From positions 7,419-71,418 of the forward strand of contig NW_002476323.1 in assembly GCF_000189635.1 (NCBI RefSeq): 64,000 nt of DNA, written 5' to 3'. Positions 63,610 through 64,000 of the stretch are shown here, piece by piece (position 1 is the stretch's first letter; each line of letters starts with the position of its first letter). Position numbers and translations under genes: made by a program. The notes under the pieces were generated by a model. That model searched no databases. It saw nothing but the letters and a program-made list of their open reading frames with translations, and was not told the origin of the DNA. Source of the stretch: Tetrahymena thermophila SB210 (taxonomy: Eukaryota > Ciliophora > Oligohymenophorea > Hymenostomatida > Tetrahymenidae).

Positions 63610-63744
63610 GAGGAAATAGAATTAGTAATCCATTAAAAATATATGCACACTTTATATGGATATTTCTACTTTACTATTGAATTAAAATATTAAGTTTGTA
63701 TTCATAATATTATTTTATTATATTTATTTGATTAAGTAGTTCTT

Positions 63745-64000
63745 TCATTACTTTTAGTTAGCTAAATCATAGTCTCTTTTCATATTAAAAAGACCTTCAT
63801 TCAATTATTTTTTCAAGCCATCATAATCTCCATTGAAATCATCAAAGGTATTCATATATCTCTTAAAAATAAAGCTATATTTTATTGAAATAAAAAGTTA
63901 GTTGCTTTTTATATCTTTTTTCTTAAAATTATATTTACTTCGAGAATTAGAAGAGCTTAATTTCCTTTAAATTCTAAAATTTGGGACCCTTTTACACTTC
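63745..64000 (-). CDS. 3' end of an unknown gene cut by the right edge
   Basis: The minus strand reads EVQKGPKFQNLKEIKLFQFS, an intron at 63862-63938, then RYMNTFDDFNGDYDGLKKQL, NEGLFNMKRDYDLANQKQ and TGA at 63745. The composition is charged and helical with no membrane segment. Too little is present to name a family; the rest lies beyond 64000. Confidence 0.6.

Noticed and set aside
1-64000. Transposon, retroelement, virus-like element, CRISPR array, rRNA or tRNA gene
   Set aside because: I looked for reverse transcriptase and integrase or transposase motifs, terminal repeats, spaced direct repeats and tRNA box B sequences on both strands and found none that I could support.
1-64000. Telomere repeats (CCCCAA/GGGGTT) or a chromosome end
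   Set aside because: No run of such units occurs, and genes run off both edges, so the window is internal.

Overview
The window is AT-rich eukaryotic DNA that reads correctly only with a ciliate nuclear code: TAA and TAG fall inside conserved proteins as glutamine, and every well-defined gene ends in TGA. With the short AT-rich GT-AG introns, this points to a Tetrahymena-like oligohymenophorean ciliate macronuclear or macronuclear-destined sequence. Coordinates come from reading by hand. GLDC, NADP-IDH, MATE and the other single-exon genes are exact. Splice sites in the longer AT-rich genes are less certain.

Layout. (1) 1-13971, minus strand: a cluster of large surface proteins with a signal peptide, laminin-G-like regions, furin-like Cys-rich blocks and a multi-pass C-terminus. 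One is cut by the left edge (1-4725), one is a decayed internally deleted copy (about 5760-7460), and one is complete (8030-13971). (2) 13972-27958, minus strand: two membrane sensors. One is a Cache-type receptor with a helical, TPR-like cytoplasmic part (15845-19985), followed downstream by a decayed partial copy (about 14780-15200). The other is a very large multi-pass PAS protein of the TmcB kind (21629-27958). (3) 29562-31016: a MATE-family exporter. (4) 32967-40487, plus strand: mitochondrial glycine decarboxylase (nine exons, 984 residues) and an ABCG half-transporter. (5) 41838-48097, minus strand: small unassigned proteins, a Q/N-rich protein hidden opposite a long non-coding reading frame, and a KIF6-like kinesin-9. 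(6) 48634-54121, plus strand: a coiled-coil Q/E-rich protein and a secreted Cys-containing protein. (7) 54792-57184: a WASHC1-like protein, followed by a degraded gene. (8) 58865-64000: a small unknown protein, NADP-dependent isocitrate dehydrogenase, a tentative small gene, and the 3' end of a gene cut by the right edge.

The genes do not form one pathway. Themes are cell-surface sensing and secretion (Cys-rich proteins, Cache receptor, PAS protein, MATE, ABCG), cilia and cytoskeleton (kinesin-9, WASH) and central metabolism (glycine cleavage, NADPH supply). I found no rRNA, tRNA, CRISPR array, telomeric repeat or recognisable transposon or virus-like element. Gene-free stretches are very AT-rich, with a few tetra- and pentanucleotide tracts, mostly in introns.
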